Below, in pieces: positions 1 through 9,240 of a stretch of DNA of 64,000 nucleotides. Origin of the DNA: Fortiea contorta PCC 7126 (lineage in GTDB: Bacteria; Cyanobacteriota; Cyanobacteriia; Cyanobacteriales; Nostocaceae); the NCBI RefSeq assembly GCF_000332295.1, contig NZ_KB235930.1, positions 124,895 through 188,894 on the forward strand. Direction: 5' to 3'. The first letter of the stretch is position 1. The number at the start of each line of letters is the position of its first letter. The position numbers and the translations under genes were made by a program. The notes under the pieces are model-generated. The model was given only the letters and a program-made list of their open reading frames with translations. It made no database searches and had not been told where the DNA came from.

Positions 1-3000
1 AGCACCATAGCGATCGCTCCAATCCACACCAATCTGGGTTAACTCGGCTTTGGATTTTGCCACCGCCACTGCTCGATAAGCACTCATCTTTTGATCCAAA
101 TCGGGGATATAATCAGCAGGGATAAATGCTGTCAAGTTGAGGTCAATTTGCGTATCGCTGACTTGAGGAATTTCCTGACCGCGAATTTCTCTAATTGACT
201 CTTCTAACATTTCCATATACAAATCAAACCCGATCGCATCCATTTGACCAGATTGTTCCGCACCCAACAAGTTACCCACACCCCGAATTTCCATATCCCG
301 CATCGCTAACTGATACCCAGAACCCAATTGCGTGAATTCTTGAATCGCCCGCAGTCTCTGCCGCGCTGCGTCGGATAACGCCCGCTGTTGGGGGTAAAAT
401 AGCCAAGCGTGGGCTTGTATCCCTGCACGCCCGACGCGACCACGCAATTGATACAATTGTGCCAAGCCGAAGCGGTGAGCATCTTCAATTAAGATGGTGT
501 TGACGCGGGGAATATCTAAACCAGACTCAATAATTGTCGTACAAACGAGAATATCTGCGTCACCATTATTAAAGGTGAGCATGGTCGATTCTAATTGTCC
601 TTCATCCATTTGACCATGAGCCACAGTGAATCTCGCTGACGGGACGATTTCCCGCAATTTTGATGTGGTTTCTTCGATGCCTTCCACCCGTGGAACTACA
701 TAAAAAACTTGTCCGCCTCTGTCTAATTCTTGACGAATTGCACTACGGATGGTTTCTGTGCTCATCTGTGCAAGGTGAGTTTTAATGGGGCGACGGGATG
801 GGGGCGGTGTGGTAATCAAGCTCATTTCCCGAATCCCTGACAAAGACATATACAAGGTACGAGGAATCGGGGTAGCGGAGAGAGTCAGGACATCTACCTG
901 GGTTTTCAAGGATTTGATTTTTTCTTTTTGGTTCACCCCAAACCGCTGTTCTTCATCCACCACCAACAATCCCAAATCGCGGAACGACACACCTTTTCCT
1001 AAAAGTTGGTGTGTACCAACGACTACATCCAGTTCCCCTGTGGCTAGGCGCTTTTGAATGTCGCGCCGTTCTTCAGCGGTGCGGAAGCGGTTGAGCAATC
1101 CTACATTGACTGGGTAGGGGGCGAAGCGTTCTTTGAGGGTGTGGTAATGTTGTTGCGTCAGGATCGTGGTTGGTGCGAGCAGCGCGACTTGTTTACCAGC
1201 AGTCACCGCTTTGAAAATAGCGCGGATAGCAACTTCGGTTTTTCCAAAACCAACATCACCGCAAACCAAACGATCCATTGGGCGATCGCTCTCCATATCC
1301 CGCTTCACATCTTGGGTGGCTTTGAGCTGGTCGGTTGTCGGTTGGTAGGGGAAAGAATCTTCCATTTCCTCTTGCCAAGGCATATCTTGGGGATAGGGAA
1401 AACCATGTTGCTGCGATCGCGCTGCATACAATTTCAATAAATCCACAGCCAATTTCTTGATGGCTTTGCGAACTTTGCTCTTGGTATTTTCCCAAGCTTT
1501 ACCCGACATTTTGTGCAGTTCTGGCGCTTTATCTCCAGTCGCGCGGAACCGAGACAAGGAACCCACCTGATCAGCCGCAACTCTCAGTAACCCATCAGCA
1601 TACTGCACCACCAAATAATCGCGGGTTTCTTCATTAATCGTTAAGCTTTCCAGCTTGACAAATTTACCAATCCCGTGGCTGCGGTGGACTACATAATCCC
1701 CTGGACGCAACTTATTCGGATCAACTTGTTTAGAAGCCGCTTGGCGACGCTTGCGGATATAACTAGGAGTAGCTAGGGAATGTTGCCCATAAAATTCGCG
1801 GTCAGTGACAATTACTAGGCGATAGGTAGGTAAAATAAAGCCTTCTAATTCAGCCAGCCCGGTATACTTGAGGGCAACGGGAATGTGATTAATTTGCAGC
1901 TTATCGATGGCTTGGTAATCGCGGGGATTGGGGATAAACTGAGCCGGACAGTCGTGCTCTTGGAGTAGGGAAACAGAACGGGAAGGTTGAGCCGAAATTA
2001 ACCAAGTCGAGAAATTGCGATCGCGCTCTTGGCGCAATGTATCTGCAAGTTTCGCAAACTGGTGTGGTGTCACCGGGACAGGTCTACTAGCAAGATTAAT
2101 GCCGCTATTTTCTTCTGCCAATTCTGATAAATATAATTTGGGGAATCCCACCGCTGCTGCTAAAGACTCATCAAAAGACCGATGGATTTTTGGTAGTTCC
2201 GCAAGCTCTCCCCCATCACCAGTGCTCAATCGCCACTGCTCCTCAGCATTTTCTACCCAGCGATCGCTGTGAGCATAACACTGTTCTGGCTCATCAATGG
2301 CAACTAAGGTATTTTCGCCCAAATAGTCGAGTACAGACGCTGGTTGTGCAAAAGCCAACCCCAAAAAGCGCCGACTTCCTTCCAACAGTCCTGATTCATC
2401 TGTCAGTTCCCCAGTCACTTCGGTTTCTTTTTTCAGCACTTGCAATTGAGAGCTATCTTGCAATGCTTTGAGGATAATCGGTGTAAAACTAGTCGGCGTG
2501 AGGATAATTTGGTTAATTTTGTCAAGAGCAGAACGCTGGGTACCCGGATCAAATTCGCGGATTTGCTCGATTTCATCACCGAACCATTCCAGCCGCACTG
2601 GTAATTCTGAAGCCACAGGGAAGACATCCACAATATCACCCCGCCGACTCCACTGACCTTCCGTTTCTACCAACGGTACCCGTTCGTAGCCCAGAGTTGC
2701 CATCTGGATGCTGAAATCATCTAGATCAAATTCCATCCCCTTGTTTAAAGTCAAGCAAAAAGGGATAAACGCCTCTTTTGGCGGTAAATGTGGCTGTAGA
2801 GCGCCAGTAGTCGCCACGATCGCCATTTTTGACTCTTGACTCTTGAGCAAATCCGCTAAAACCTGCATCTGTCCCCAAGTCATCTCCGTCTCGGGGTCGA
2901 AAGGTTCGTAAGGAGACGCCTCAGAGGTGGGGTAAAAATGCACATTTTTCCATCCCATCGCCTCCAACTGTGCATAGGCGCGTCCTGCTTCTTCTAAAGT

Positions 3001-3177
3001 GGCGCACACCACAAACAAATTCCTGTCAGAATTTTGTGCCAAAGCCGAAGCCACCAAGCCCTTGGGGAGCCGGGGAACACCATTTAACCGCAGTTCTTGT
3101 TGACGGCTGAGTTTGGAGAGAAATTCGGTGGTGAGTGGCGATCGCGCCAAAGCACGCACAACAGAAGAAAAGGGCAT
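1..3177 (-). CDS. mfd: Transcription-repair coupling factor Mfd (C-terminus cut by window edge)
   Basis: Mfd is an ATP-driven DNA translocase that removes RNA polymerase stalled at DNA lesions and recruits UvrA. The frame is open from ATG at 3177 ([15 protein letters not shown]) to the left edge, giving 1059 residues; cyanobacterial Mfd is about 1,160, so roughly 100 C-terminal residues (part of the UvrA-masking domain) lie outside. Visible in order: UvrB-like N-terminal region, RNA-polymerase-interaction domain containing [15 protein letters not shown], Walker [10 protein letters not shown] near residue 640, motif II DEEQRFG near residue 740, motif [12 protein letters not shown], then [10 protein letters not shown] and [10 protein letters not shown] near residue 915 (the RecG/Mfd TRG translocation region). 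Next gene 3536 is divergent, so the 3178-3535 gap should hold both promoters. Confidence 0.97.
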   Translation of the reverse strand, partial: MPFSSVVRALARSPLTTEFLSKLSRQQELRLNGVPRLPKGLVASALAQNSDRNLFVVCATLEEAGRAYAQLEAMGWKNVHFYPTSEASPYEPFDPETEMTWGQMQVLADLLKSQESKMAIVATTGALQPHLPPKEAFIPFCLTLNKGMEFDLDDFSIQMATLGYERVPLVETEGQWSRRGDIVDVFPVASELPVRLEWFGDEIEQIREFDPGTQRSALDKINQIILTPTSFTPIILKALQDSSQLQVLKKETEVTGELTDESGLLEGSRRFLGLAFAQPASVLDYLGENTLVAIDEPEQCYAHSDRWVENAEEQWRLSTGDGGELAELPKIHRSFDESLAAAVGFPKLYLSELAEENSGINLASRPVPVTPHQFAKLADTLRQERDRNFSTWLISAQPSRSVSLLQEHDCPAQFIPNPRDYQAIDKLQINHIPVALKYTGLAELEGFILPTYRLVIVTDREFYGQHSLATPSYIRKRRQAASKQVDPNKLRPGDYVVHRSHGIGKFVKLESLTINEETRDYLVVQYADGLLRVAADQVGSLSRFRATGDKAPELHKMSGKAWENTKSKVRKAIKKLAVDLLKLYAARSQQHGFPYPQDMPWQEEMEDSFPYQPTTDQLKATQDVKRDMESDRPMDRLVCGDVGFGKTEVAIRAIFKAVTAGKQVALLAPTTILTQQHYHTLKERFAPYPVNVGLLNRFRTAEERRDIQKRLATGELDVVVGTHQLLGKGVSFRDLGLLVVDEEQRFGVNQKEKIKSLKTQVDVLTLSATPIPRTLYMSLSGIREMSLITTPPPSRRPIKTHLAQMSTETIRSAIRQELDRGGQVFYVVPRVEGIEETTSKLREIVPSARFTVAHGQMDEGQLESTMLTFNNGDADILVCTTIIESGLDIPRVNTILIEDAHRFGLAQLYQLRGRVGRAGIQAHAWLFYPQQRALSDAARQRLRAIQEFTQLGSGYQLAMRDMEIRGVGNLLGAEQSGQMDAIGFDLYMEMLEESIREIRGQEIPQVSDTQIDLNLTAFIPADYIPDLDQKMSAYRAVAVAKSKAELTQIGVDWSDRYGA

Positions 3178-3535
3178 AATTTTCTACATCAGATGGGAGT
3201 TTTTGTCAAGCATGAGACAGAAGGCAGGAGAAATTCTCTATCAATCAACAAGAAGGCAACGGGGAACGGGGAGGAACGACCTGTCAAGAACTCCCTTTTA
3301 GAGAGATTTTCTCCTTTTGACCGTTCCAAGAGGTGTTTAGGAATGCGGATTTTCGCGTCAGGGACTGCCTTGTTGCTTATATTCACTATTTTAAAAGTGT
3401 TAACACCTCTCATATTCTTTGTGTGGAAGAATAATGCTTAACTAGTTTATGTACAATGAAAGCGTTTATCGATGCACCATTAATACTAGATACTAAGGGT
3501 TGAGCTACGTTCGCTATAGAGCGGCAATTCAAAAC
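3178..3535. other. Gene-free divergent spacer between mfd and the CNNM-type gene
   Basis: A 358-base stretch separating two divergently transcribed genes. Overlapping plus-strand reading frames of 60-115 codons exist here but have no family resemblance and no credible ribosome binding site. It contains a GGGAACGGGGAGGAACG patch followed by AAGAACTCCCTTTT, similar to a patch at about 17337-17358 (TTCCCCGTTAAGAGTTCCC), suggesting a dispersed low-complexity repeat. No convincing -10/-35 pair could be assigned. Confidence 0.5.
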
Positions 3536-4858
3536 ATGTCTTCCATCACTTTTGAAATTTTAATCATTTTGGTGCTAATTATTGCCAATGGTATATTTTC
3601 TATGTCTGAGATGGCGATCGTCTCGGCACGGAAAGTGAGATTACAACAGCTAGCTAATCAAGGAGATGTGAAAGCACGCGCAGCACTGAAACTAGCTGAG
3701 TCTCCCAATCAATTTTTTTCCACAATTCAGGTCGGCATTACCCTCATCGGTATTTTGACAGGTGCCTTTGGGGGAGCAACTATAGCCGAAAAACTGGCAG
3801 TATATTTGAAATTAGTTCCTTTTTTAGAGCCTTATAGTCAACCAGCCTCTTTTGGAATAGTAGTCATCATCATCACCTATTTGTCACTCATCGTTGGCGA
3901 ACTGGTGCCCAAGCGTCTGGCTTTGAACAACCCAGAAGGAATAGCAGCGTTTGTCGCTATTCCCATGCGAGCCTTAGCGGCTCTGGCTTCCCCAGTAGTT
4001 TATCTGTTAAGTGCTTCTACAGAAATGGTACTACGGTTATTAGGGATTACCCCCTCCGCAGAGCCACAAGTTACCGAAGAAGAAATCAAAATTTTAATTG
4101 AGCAAGGCACAGAAGCAGGGACTTTTGAAGAAGCCGAGCAGGATATGGTAGAACGAGTTTTTCGTCTGGGCGATAGACCCGTCAGCGCCTTCATGACACC
4201 CCGTCCAGATATCGTCTGGCTCGACTTAGATGACTCTCCCGAAGAAAACCGCGAAAAAATGATTGATAGTGCCTACTCGCGGTATCCTGTTTGTCAAGAA
4301 GGATTGGATAATGTCCTGGGTGTGATTCCCGTCACTGATTTACTAGCTCGGAGTCTTCAGGGAGAACCTTTAGATTTAACAGTCGGATTGCGACAACCAG
4401 TATTTGTCCCCGAAAGCACCCGTGGTTTGAAAGTCTTGGAATTATTCAAGCAAACTATCACTCACATGGCTTTGGTAGTAGACGAATACGGCGTCATTCA
4501 AGGATTAGTTACTCTCAATGATATTATGAGCGAAATTGTCGGCGATGTGCCCTCTGCCGATAGCGAGGAAGACCCCCAAGCCGTGCAGCGAGAAGACGGC
4601 TCCTGGCTCTTGGATGGTATGTTACCAGTGGAATCGTTCTTAAAACTTTTCAATCAACAAGAGTGGGAATCAGAAGAACACGGTAGTTATCAAACCCTAG
4701 GCGGTTTCGTGATTACCCACCTCGGACGCATCCCCGCAGCCGCAGACCACTTTGAATGGCAAGGAATGCGTTTAGAGGTGATGGATATGGACGGCAACCG
4801 CGTTGATAAAGTTTTAGTAGTACCCGGTGTGAATCGAGCTACAAATGTCAAGGATTAG
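3536..4858 (+). CDS. Hemolysin C/CorC-type (CNNM + CBS pair + CorC_HlyC) membrane protein
   Basis: Likely an integral membrane ion-transport or transport-regulating protein of the CNNM/TlyC family (Mg/Co efflux-associated). The N-terminal ~190 residues hold the CNNM transmembrane domain (hydrophobic segments near 5-25, 65-90, 105-130 and 140-165, with GELVPKRLAL), followed by a CBS pair (SAFMTPRPDIVWLD..., then HMALVVDEYGVIQGLVTL) and a C-terminal CorC_HlyC domain (LGGFVITHLGRIP). The frame opens at a TTG at 3500, but the ATG at 3536 (MSSITFEILIIL) places the first membrane helix correctly and gives 440 residues. No strong Shine-Dalgarno precedes either. The substrate is not evident from sequence. 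Confidence 0.9.
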   Translation: MSSITFEILIILVLIIANGIFSMSEMAIVSARKVRLQQLANQGDVKARAALKLAESPNQFFSTIQVGITLIGILTGAFGGATIAEKLAVYLKLVPFLEPYSQPASFGIVVIIITYLSLIVGELVPKRLALNNPEGIAAFVAIPMRALAALASPVVYLLSASTEMVLRLLGITPSAEPQVTEEEIKILIEQGTEAGTFEEAEQDMVERVFRLGDRPVSAFMTPRPDIVWLDLDDSPEENREKMIDSAYSRYPVCQEGLDNVLGVIPVTDLLARSLQGEPLDLTVGLRQPVFVPESTRGLKVLELFKQTITHMALVVDEYGVIQGLVTLNDIMSEIVGDVPSADSEEDPQAVQREDGSWLLDGMLPVESFLKLFNQQEWESEEHGSYQTLGGFVITHLGRIPAAADHFEWQGMRLEVMDMDGNRVDKVLVVPGVNRATNVKD

Positions 4859-5277
4859 GGAGTGGGGAGTGTGGGAGGTGGGGTGATGGGGTGATGGGGA
4901 GGTGGGGGATTGAAGTTTGAGCCTTTGAGGCTGACACTTGAGCCTTTGAGCCTGACACTTGAGCCTTTGAGCCTGAAGCTTGAGCCTTTGAGCCTGAAGC
5001 TTGAGCCTTTGAACCTGAAGCTTGAGCCTTTGAGCCTGACACTTGAGCCTTTGAGCCTGACACTTGAGCCTTTGAGCCTGACACTTGAGCCTTTGAGCCT
5101 GACACTTGAGCCTTTAAGCCTGAAGCTTGAGCCTTTGAGCCTGAAGCTTAAATTTCAAAACCCAAAGCTTCCCCACACTCCCCATCCCCCCATCCCCCCA
5201 TCTCCCCATCTCCCCATCTCCCCATCCCCCCACACCTCCCACACCTCCCACACTCCCCACACTCCCCACACTCCCCA
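4859..5277. repeat. Eleven-copy 21-bp tandem repeat flanked by complementary G-rich and C-rich tracts
   Basis: Eleven consecutive 21-bp units run from 4917 to 5147. Each begins TTGAGCCTTTGAG and ends CCTGACAC or CCTGAAGC; the two end-variants alternate in blocks, with point variants in units 1 (GGCTG), 5 (GAACC) and 10 (TTTAAGCC). Left flank 4859-4910 is G-rich (GTGGGGAGTGTGGGAGGTGG, then GATGGGG motifs); right flank 5170-5277 is the matching C-rich tract (CCCCATC, CACACCTCCCACACT). The flanks are reverse-complement-like, so the block could fold into a large stem. Because 21 is a multiple of 3 the array is open in more than one frame on both strands, but those frames only spell LEPLSLT/K or SGSKAQV heptads. 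Confidence 0.9.
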
Positions 5278-6336
5278 TCAAGCCAGCGCCACCGCTGGTT
5301 TCGGCCAGCGTCCCACAGCCTGAGCAATCACCCCTAATTCAGGCATCAAGCGGTCGAAACCTTCTGGTGTCAGAGATTGGGGCCCGTCTGACAAAGCTTT
5401 TTTCGGGTTGGGATGTACCTCAATCATGAGAGAATCAGTTCCAGCTGCGATCGCTGCCATTGCCATCGCAGGTACAAACTCTGACCAACCAGTACCATGA
5501 CTGGGGTCAATCATAATCGGTAAGTGAGTCAGCTTTCGCAACACAGGTACCACCGATATATCTAAAGTGTTGCGGGTGTGCTGGCGGTCAAAGGTGCGAA
5601 TTCCCCTTTCACACAAAATCACATTCGGATTTCCCGCCGCTAAAACATACTCAGCCGCCATCAACCAATCTTCAATCGTCGCCGCCATTCCTCGCTTCAA
5701 CAAAACTGGTTTGGGCTGTGCGCCGACTTTTTTGAGTAAGGAAAAGTTCTGCATATTCCTCGCTCCCACCTGAATGACGTCGGCGACTTCCACGATTTTA
5801 TCTAGGTCTTCCGCGTCCATCACTTCAGTAATCACACCCAGTCCGCTCGCTTCCCTCGCCCTCGCCAATAACTCTAAAGCACTCTCGCCGTGTCCTTGAA
5901 AAGCGTAAGGTGAAGTCCGGGGTTTGTATGCGCCCCCGCGTAAAAACTTAGCTCCTGCAGCCTTGACGCGGTGGGCTGTCTCGACGATCATCGCTTCATT
6001 TTCTACAGAACAGGGCCCAGCTACCACAACTAAAGGGTGGTGCTCCCCAAATACAACCGGGCCATCAGGAGTGTTCACAAATATCTCAGAGGCTTCTCCG
6101 TGACGGTACTGGCGGCTAGCTCTTTTATAGGGCAATTCTACCCGCAATACCTGCTCAATCCAAAGACTGACTTCCTGAATTTGTCGTGGGTCTAAATCAG
6201 CCGTATCACCCACCAAACCAATGACTACTTTATGCTTACCGACAATTTTTTCTGGTGTTAATCCCCAGCCACTGAGTTCTTCACTAATACGGTTAATTTC
6301 CGCTTCAGGAGAACCAATTTTCATGACTACGATCAT
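5278..6336 (-). CDS. aroF: 3-deoxy-7-phosphoheptulonate (DAHP) synthase, type I beta
   Basis: Condenses phosphoenolpyruvate with erythrose 4-phosphate, the first step of the shikimate pathway to aromatic amino acids. The 352-residue protein has an N-terminal ferredoxin-like (ACT-like/FL) extension of ~90 residues (MIVVMKIGSPEAEINRI) typical of the AroA(Q)/Thermotoga-type enzyme, then the TIM-barrel: VVAGPCSVE, KFLRGGAYKPRTSPYAFQG, LKRGMAATIEDW, ILCERGIRTF and MIDPSHGTGWSEFVP with the metal and PEP-binding residues present. Start ATG at 6336. The stop lies at the edge of the C-rich repeat flank. Confidence 0.96.
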   Translation of the reverse strand: MIVVMKIGSPEAEINRISEELSGWGLTPEKIVGKHKVVIGLVGDTADLDPRQIQEVSLWIEQVLRVELPYKRASRQYRHGEASEIFVNTPDGPVVFGEHHPLVVVAGPCSVENEAMIVETAHRVKAAGAKFLRGGAYKPRTSPYAFQGHGESALELLARAREASGLGVITEVMDAEDLDKIVEVADVIQVGARNMQNFSLLKKVGAQPKPVLLKRGMAATIEDWLMAAEYVLAAGNPNVILCERGIRTFDRQHTRNTLDISVVPVLRKLTHLPIMIDPSHGTGWSEFVPAMAMAAIAAGTDSLMIEVHPNPKKALSDGPQSLTPEGFDRLMPELGVIAQAVGRWPKPAVALA

Positions 6337-6578
6337 AATTAAATTCTCTAGTTAGTTAAGGGCAGGATGAAGGATGAAGATACTAATATTTGGGCAACAG
6401 ATTCAAACCTGGAAACAATTATCAAATAACCTTTTTGTAATTACGTAAACGCCCAAGGTCTACGCTTGCGAGTTCTTCTTCAAGAGAACTTGAATGCTAG
6501 GACGAATTATAAAATATAGCGCTCAGTGAGTTAACTACTGAACATTATTTTAAAAAATAATTATAAGTTTTTAATTAG

Positions 6579-6737
6579 TAATGTTGAAGTTATAAAACTT
6601 ATAGCACTTGCCAGATGGGTGAGGACAAATTCTCACCTAATATAGTTCGATTAGCTGCAAGAAATTTAATAAACACGTGAAATTTCACGTCTGCACGTCC
6701 TAGCCATACTGGCGATCGCTATAAAACTTCAACATTA
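6579..6737. repeat. MITE-like element with 13-bp perfect inverted ends
   Basis: TAATGTTGAAGTT at 6579-6591 is the exact reverse complement of AACTTCAACATTA at 6725-6737. Similarity continues inward after a 6-base gap (CTTATAGC on the left against TTTATAGC read from the right). The 159-bp body has no gene and includes a 16-bp palindrome and a HIP1 site near the right arm. No target-site duplication is obvious. It could be a decayed miniature element or a long-range RNA stem in the aroF leader. Confidence 0.5.
6675..6690. promoter_or_regulatory. 16-bp perfect palindrome (possible operator)
   Basis: ACGTGAAATTTCACGT reads identically on both strands. A perfect dyad of this size, outside coding sequence and upstream of aroF, is operator-like, but it also lies in the loop of the 6579-6737 inverted repeat. 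No regulator is assigned. Confidence 0.35.
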
Positions 6738-6791
6738 ACTGTAATAATCTACCTAATATCGACAGTTATCTGCGTTTGTGAGCGCTGCTCG

Positions 6792-7262
6792 TCATCCGTT
6801 TTTGCTGCGAGTTTCGCGCCAAACGGTCGCCATTCGCCCCCAATTTGTACGGAACTCGCTCAAACCTAACCAACCACCGACTCTTTCTTCATCCCAAGAA
6901 GCGGAGAGCACACCATAGGTAATCCCCAAAACGCCTAAACCAAACAAACCCATATTCACCAATAACACGGCAATGGGAGGTAATCTGATATCAGCGTAAA
7001 TCGCCAGTAAATAGCTGGCTACTAACGTAGTAATACCTAAACTTGTGGGTATACCACAGAACCCAACCACACGCCGCACCATCCGTTGACTCACAACTTG
7101 AGGAATCGCCATCTCTTCCTTAGTGAAAGGTGGCTGCTTATCGGTCTTGGGCTGAGAATCCTGAGGCTTGGTTGGTAGTTGATTTTTAGTTTTTACTGGT
7201 TTCTGGCGCTTTTTGTTTCGTTCAAAAGGCAAAGGACTACGTTCAGATTCTTCGGTAGACAT
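6792..7262 (-). CDS. PAM68-like photosystem II assembly protein
   Basis: 156-residue membrane protein. The N-terminal ~50 residues are polar and basic (SERSPLPFERNKKRQKPVKT), followed by PQVVSQRMVRRVVGFCGIP and two transmembrane segments (about 70-95 and 100-125), ending in WDEERVGGWLGLSEFRTNWG. This architecture matches the PAM68/DUF3464 family, which in cyanobacteria and chloroplasts assists PSII (and in plants NDH) assembly in thylakoids. Its position 12 bases after rpsO is the recurrent cyanobacterial rpsO-pam68 pairing. The frame opens at TTG 7268, but ATG at 7262 is the more likely start; an AGGA lies just upstream. Confidence 0.87.
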   Translation of the reverse strand: MSTEESERSPLPFERNKKRQKPVKTKNQLPTKPQDSQPKTDKQPPFTKEEMAIPQVVSQRMVRRVVGFCGIPTSLGITTLVASYLLAIYADIRLPPIAVLLVNMGLFGLGVLGITYGVLSASWDEERVGGWLGLSEFRTNWGRMATVWRETRSKNG

Positions 7263-7274
7263 AAGCAATAATTC

Positions 7275-7544
7275 CTAACCGCGAATTCCGAGACGAGCAA
7301 TTAGTGCTTGATATTTTTCCCGGCTATCCTGTTGGATATAGGATAGAAGACGCTTACGTTGACCAATGAGCTTCAACAATCCTCTGCGAGAAGAGTGGTC
7401 TTTTTTATTGGCTTGCAGGTGCTCACTCAGGCGATTAATGCGCTCCGTGAGCATAGCAATTTGGACATCAGCAGATCCAGTATCGGTTTCGTGAACCTGA
7501 TAGTTGGCAATAAGTTCTTGTTTGCGCTGTTGCGTCAGAGCCAT
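7275..7544 (-). CDS. rpsO: 30S ribosomal protein S15
   Basis: 89 residues, full family length. Binds 16S rRNA central domain and organises the platform of the 30S subunit. Characteristic [50 protein letters not shown] and QRKRLLSYI are all present. First gene of the rpsO-pam68 pair; the promoter should lie in 7545-7881. Confidence 0.98.
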   Translation of the reverse strand: MALTQQRKQELIANYQVHETDTGSADVQIAMLTERINRLSEHLQANKKDHSSRRGLLKLIGQRKRLLSYIQQDSREKYQALIARLGIRG

Positions 7545-7881
7545 AGTTGATCCAATTTCTAGTTTTTTAATTTATGCAGCAGTCTCCCATAATATCACAG
7601 CCCTATAGCTGTAAGCTGATTCAGCTCTGCTGTGGTGTGACGTAGATAAAATAGCGCATTCGCGAAAGATACAATGCTGTCAATTTATACCAATTAGTCA
7701 AAAGCCAGTAACAGATTTTTTTCTTGAAATCCTTGTGTTATCGGCTTTTCTTAATTTTGAATTGGTATAACCATCGAAGTATAGAAGAGGACATAATCGC
7801 AAGCCCAAGATTTAGGAATAGTAACTTTTTTACTTCCTGCGTGCTTGTTGAGCGTAACCGAAATACTGCCTCTTGCTATAT
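7545..7881. other. Gene-free stretch between rpsO and the cyanophycinase gene
   Basis: 337 bases upstream of rpsO and downstream of cphB. It carries the hairpin element 7686-7769 (separate entry) and otherwise AT-rich sequence; no gene is visible. Confidence 0.55.
7686..7769. repeat. 84-bp MITE-like hairpin element
   Basis: Ends TATACCAATT (7686-7695) and AATTGGTATA (7760-7769) are perfect 10-bp inverted repeats; inner segments AAAAGCC and GGCTTTT also pair, so the whole unit folds into an interrupted stem. The TA at each end is compatible with insertion by an IS630/Tc1-type transposase (inference). Lies 3' of cphB, where it could also act as a terminator-like structure. Confidence 0.55.
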
Positions 7882-8733
7882 TTAGGTGGCTGTAGAACCA
7901 ACGGGGATAGAAACGTTAGCCGTTGAGCTTTGATTCAGTATGGGTTGACGGGTTTTGAGGTCGAATTTGTAGCCGTGTGGCAAAATGTGTAGCTTGGCGC
8001 CACAAATAGCTAATGGCTCATCTTTGAGGATTTCGCCAAGGTTATTATAAGTAGCTTCCGACTCATCGACAATGGTGACAGAGCCTTGTCCAATCACTTC
8101 AATTTGATTGTCGGTAACTACCATAGCGGTATTTTCGTCAATCCCAAATCCTAAAACAGCGGGTTCTTGTAACAAAGCAGAAATCAAGCGTCCTAGACGC
8201 CCGCGTTGAGAAAAATGTTGATCAATGACGACTCCTGGGAGAAAACCCAAGCCAGGACTCATATCAACAATTTCAATCCGGGGATTGGTTTGTGAGTCGC
8301 CTTCTGCAATCATTTTATCTGGCATAACGGCGGCTCCCGCACTTGTTCCAGCCACGACGATCCCTTCAGCGTAGCGGCTGTGAATCGCTGCATCAATTTC
8401 CGTGTCTTTGAGGATACTGGTAATGCGAGCTTGGTCGCCCCCTGTAAAAAATATACCGGTTGATCTAGCGATCGCTTCTAATGCTGTGGATGAAGATGCA
8501 TCTTCGCGGGTTTCTGTATCGATTATCCGCACGGATTCTGCACCCAGCCGCTCAAATACTCTAATATAATTTTCTCCTACTTCTCTTGGCAGTTCTGTAG
8601 CAGCTGTCATAATCACAATTACTGCTTTCGTACCGCCGGCGCGCCGCACAAACTCCCTGAGAATTTGAGAATCTCCATCTCTGTCTTCCGCGCCCCCAAT
8701 AATTACCAATTGTCGCTTAATTTCGCTTGCCAC
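7882..8733 (-). CDS. cphB: Cyanophycinase (peptidase S51 family)
   Basis: Exopeptidase that degrades the nitrogen store cyanophycin to beta-Asp-Arg dipeptides, in the cytoplasm. 283 residues; the nucleophile Ser131 sits in VAGTSAGAAVM, with IIGGAEDRDGD near the N-terminus, IFFTGGDQARI, VIDQHFSQRGRLGRL and LGFGIDENTAMVV as in other S51 cyanophycinases. The C-terminal ~20 residues (NQSSTANVSIPVGSTAT) extend slightly beyond the core. No cyanophycin synthetase (cphA) lies beside it in this window, unlike the usual cphB-cphA pair, so it may be a second, separately expressed copy. Confidence 0.93.
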   Translation of the reverse strand: MASEIKRQLVIIGGAEDRDGDSQILREFVRRAGGTKAVIVIMTAATELPREVGENYIRVFERLGAESVRIIDTETREDASSSTALEAIARSTGIFFTGGDQARITSILKDTEIDAAIHSRYAEGIVVAGTSAGAAVMPDKMIAEGDSQTNPRIEIVDMSPGLGFLPGVVIDQHFSQRGRLGRLISALLQEPAVLGFGIDENTAMVVTDNQIEVIGQGSVTIVDESEATYNNLGEILKDEPLAICGAKLHILPHGYKFDLKTRQPILNQSSTANVSIPVGSTAT

Positions 8734-9240
8734 CGTTGCTGCTCCTAATTATTCATCAATAATTTCAATAAAACATGACAAGGAATCTATAAAATCGTCC
8801 ATTTGGTAGATTGCTTGATGAAATATCAGATTAGCCAAAACAGTTATTTTCTTTAAGAGTGAACCTCAAACTAACTGCCATAAATTCAATAGTTGAAATA
8901 ATTTCACACTTTATCCTTCGTCCTACTTAACCCAAATTGAGCCGAACGCCCAATATTCCGTAATTATTACCAAGACAACGGGAAAATACCTGTGTCATAT
9001 ATAACTATATATCCAGTATCTGGCTCACCAGATATTGATCGTATTAAACATTTGGCGTCGTATATTTTGGGAATAAAAAAGTCTGAACTGATATTTTTTC
9101 AGTTCAGAACTTGTGAGTATTTAGTTGAACTATTAATTTTTAATAGCATCGCGGTACTTTCCCAAAAATAATCACTCCTAATATATGCAACGTCAAATTT
9201 TCTCCGCTTTCACAACACTAATATAATATTTTGTGTTCCC
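8734..9240. other. Gene-free stretch upstream of cphB, with two hairpins
   Basis: 507 bases between the divergent cphB and the small ORF at 9241. It should contain the cphB promoter. Two compact inverted repeats are visible: TATCTGG/CCAGATA with a 4-base loop at 9017-9034, and a 9-bp stem at 9082-9108. No coding frame is convincing. Confidence 0.55.
9082..9108. terminator. Perfect 9-bp hairpin with T-rich loop
   Basis: TCTGAACTG (9082-9090) pairs with CAGTTCAGA (9100-9108) across an ATATTTTTT loop. It is preceded by AAAAAA (9075-9080), which would be a U-run after the stem for a minus-strand transcript. It may be a terminator or the core of a small repeat; no adjacent gene end explains it. 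Confidence 0.35.

Larger units (their letters stand above)
6337..6791. other. Gene-free stretch between aroF and pam68
   Basis: A 455-base AT-rich interval downstream of pam68 and upstream of aroF (both minus strand), so it must contain the aroF promoter. It holds an inverted-repeat element at 6579-6737 and an internal 16-bp palindrome (separate entries). No reading frame with coding character was found. Confidence 0.6.

Noticed and set aside
3097-3441. Open frames of 62-114 codons upstream of the CNNM gene
   Set aside because: They overlap the true mfd start and lie in a divergent promoter gap, with no ribosome site and no recognisable similarity.
4917-5147. CRISPR array
   Set aside because: Units are directly adjacent with no unique spacers.
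4848-5323. Overlapping frames on both strands through the 21-bp repeats
   Set aside because: They only translate the repeat (heptads LEPLSLT/K or SGSKAQV) and exist because the unit is a multiple of three.
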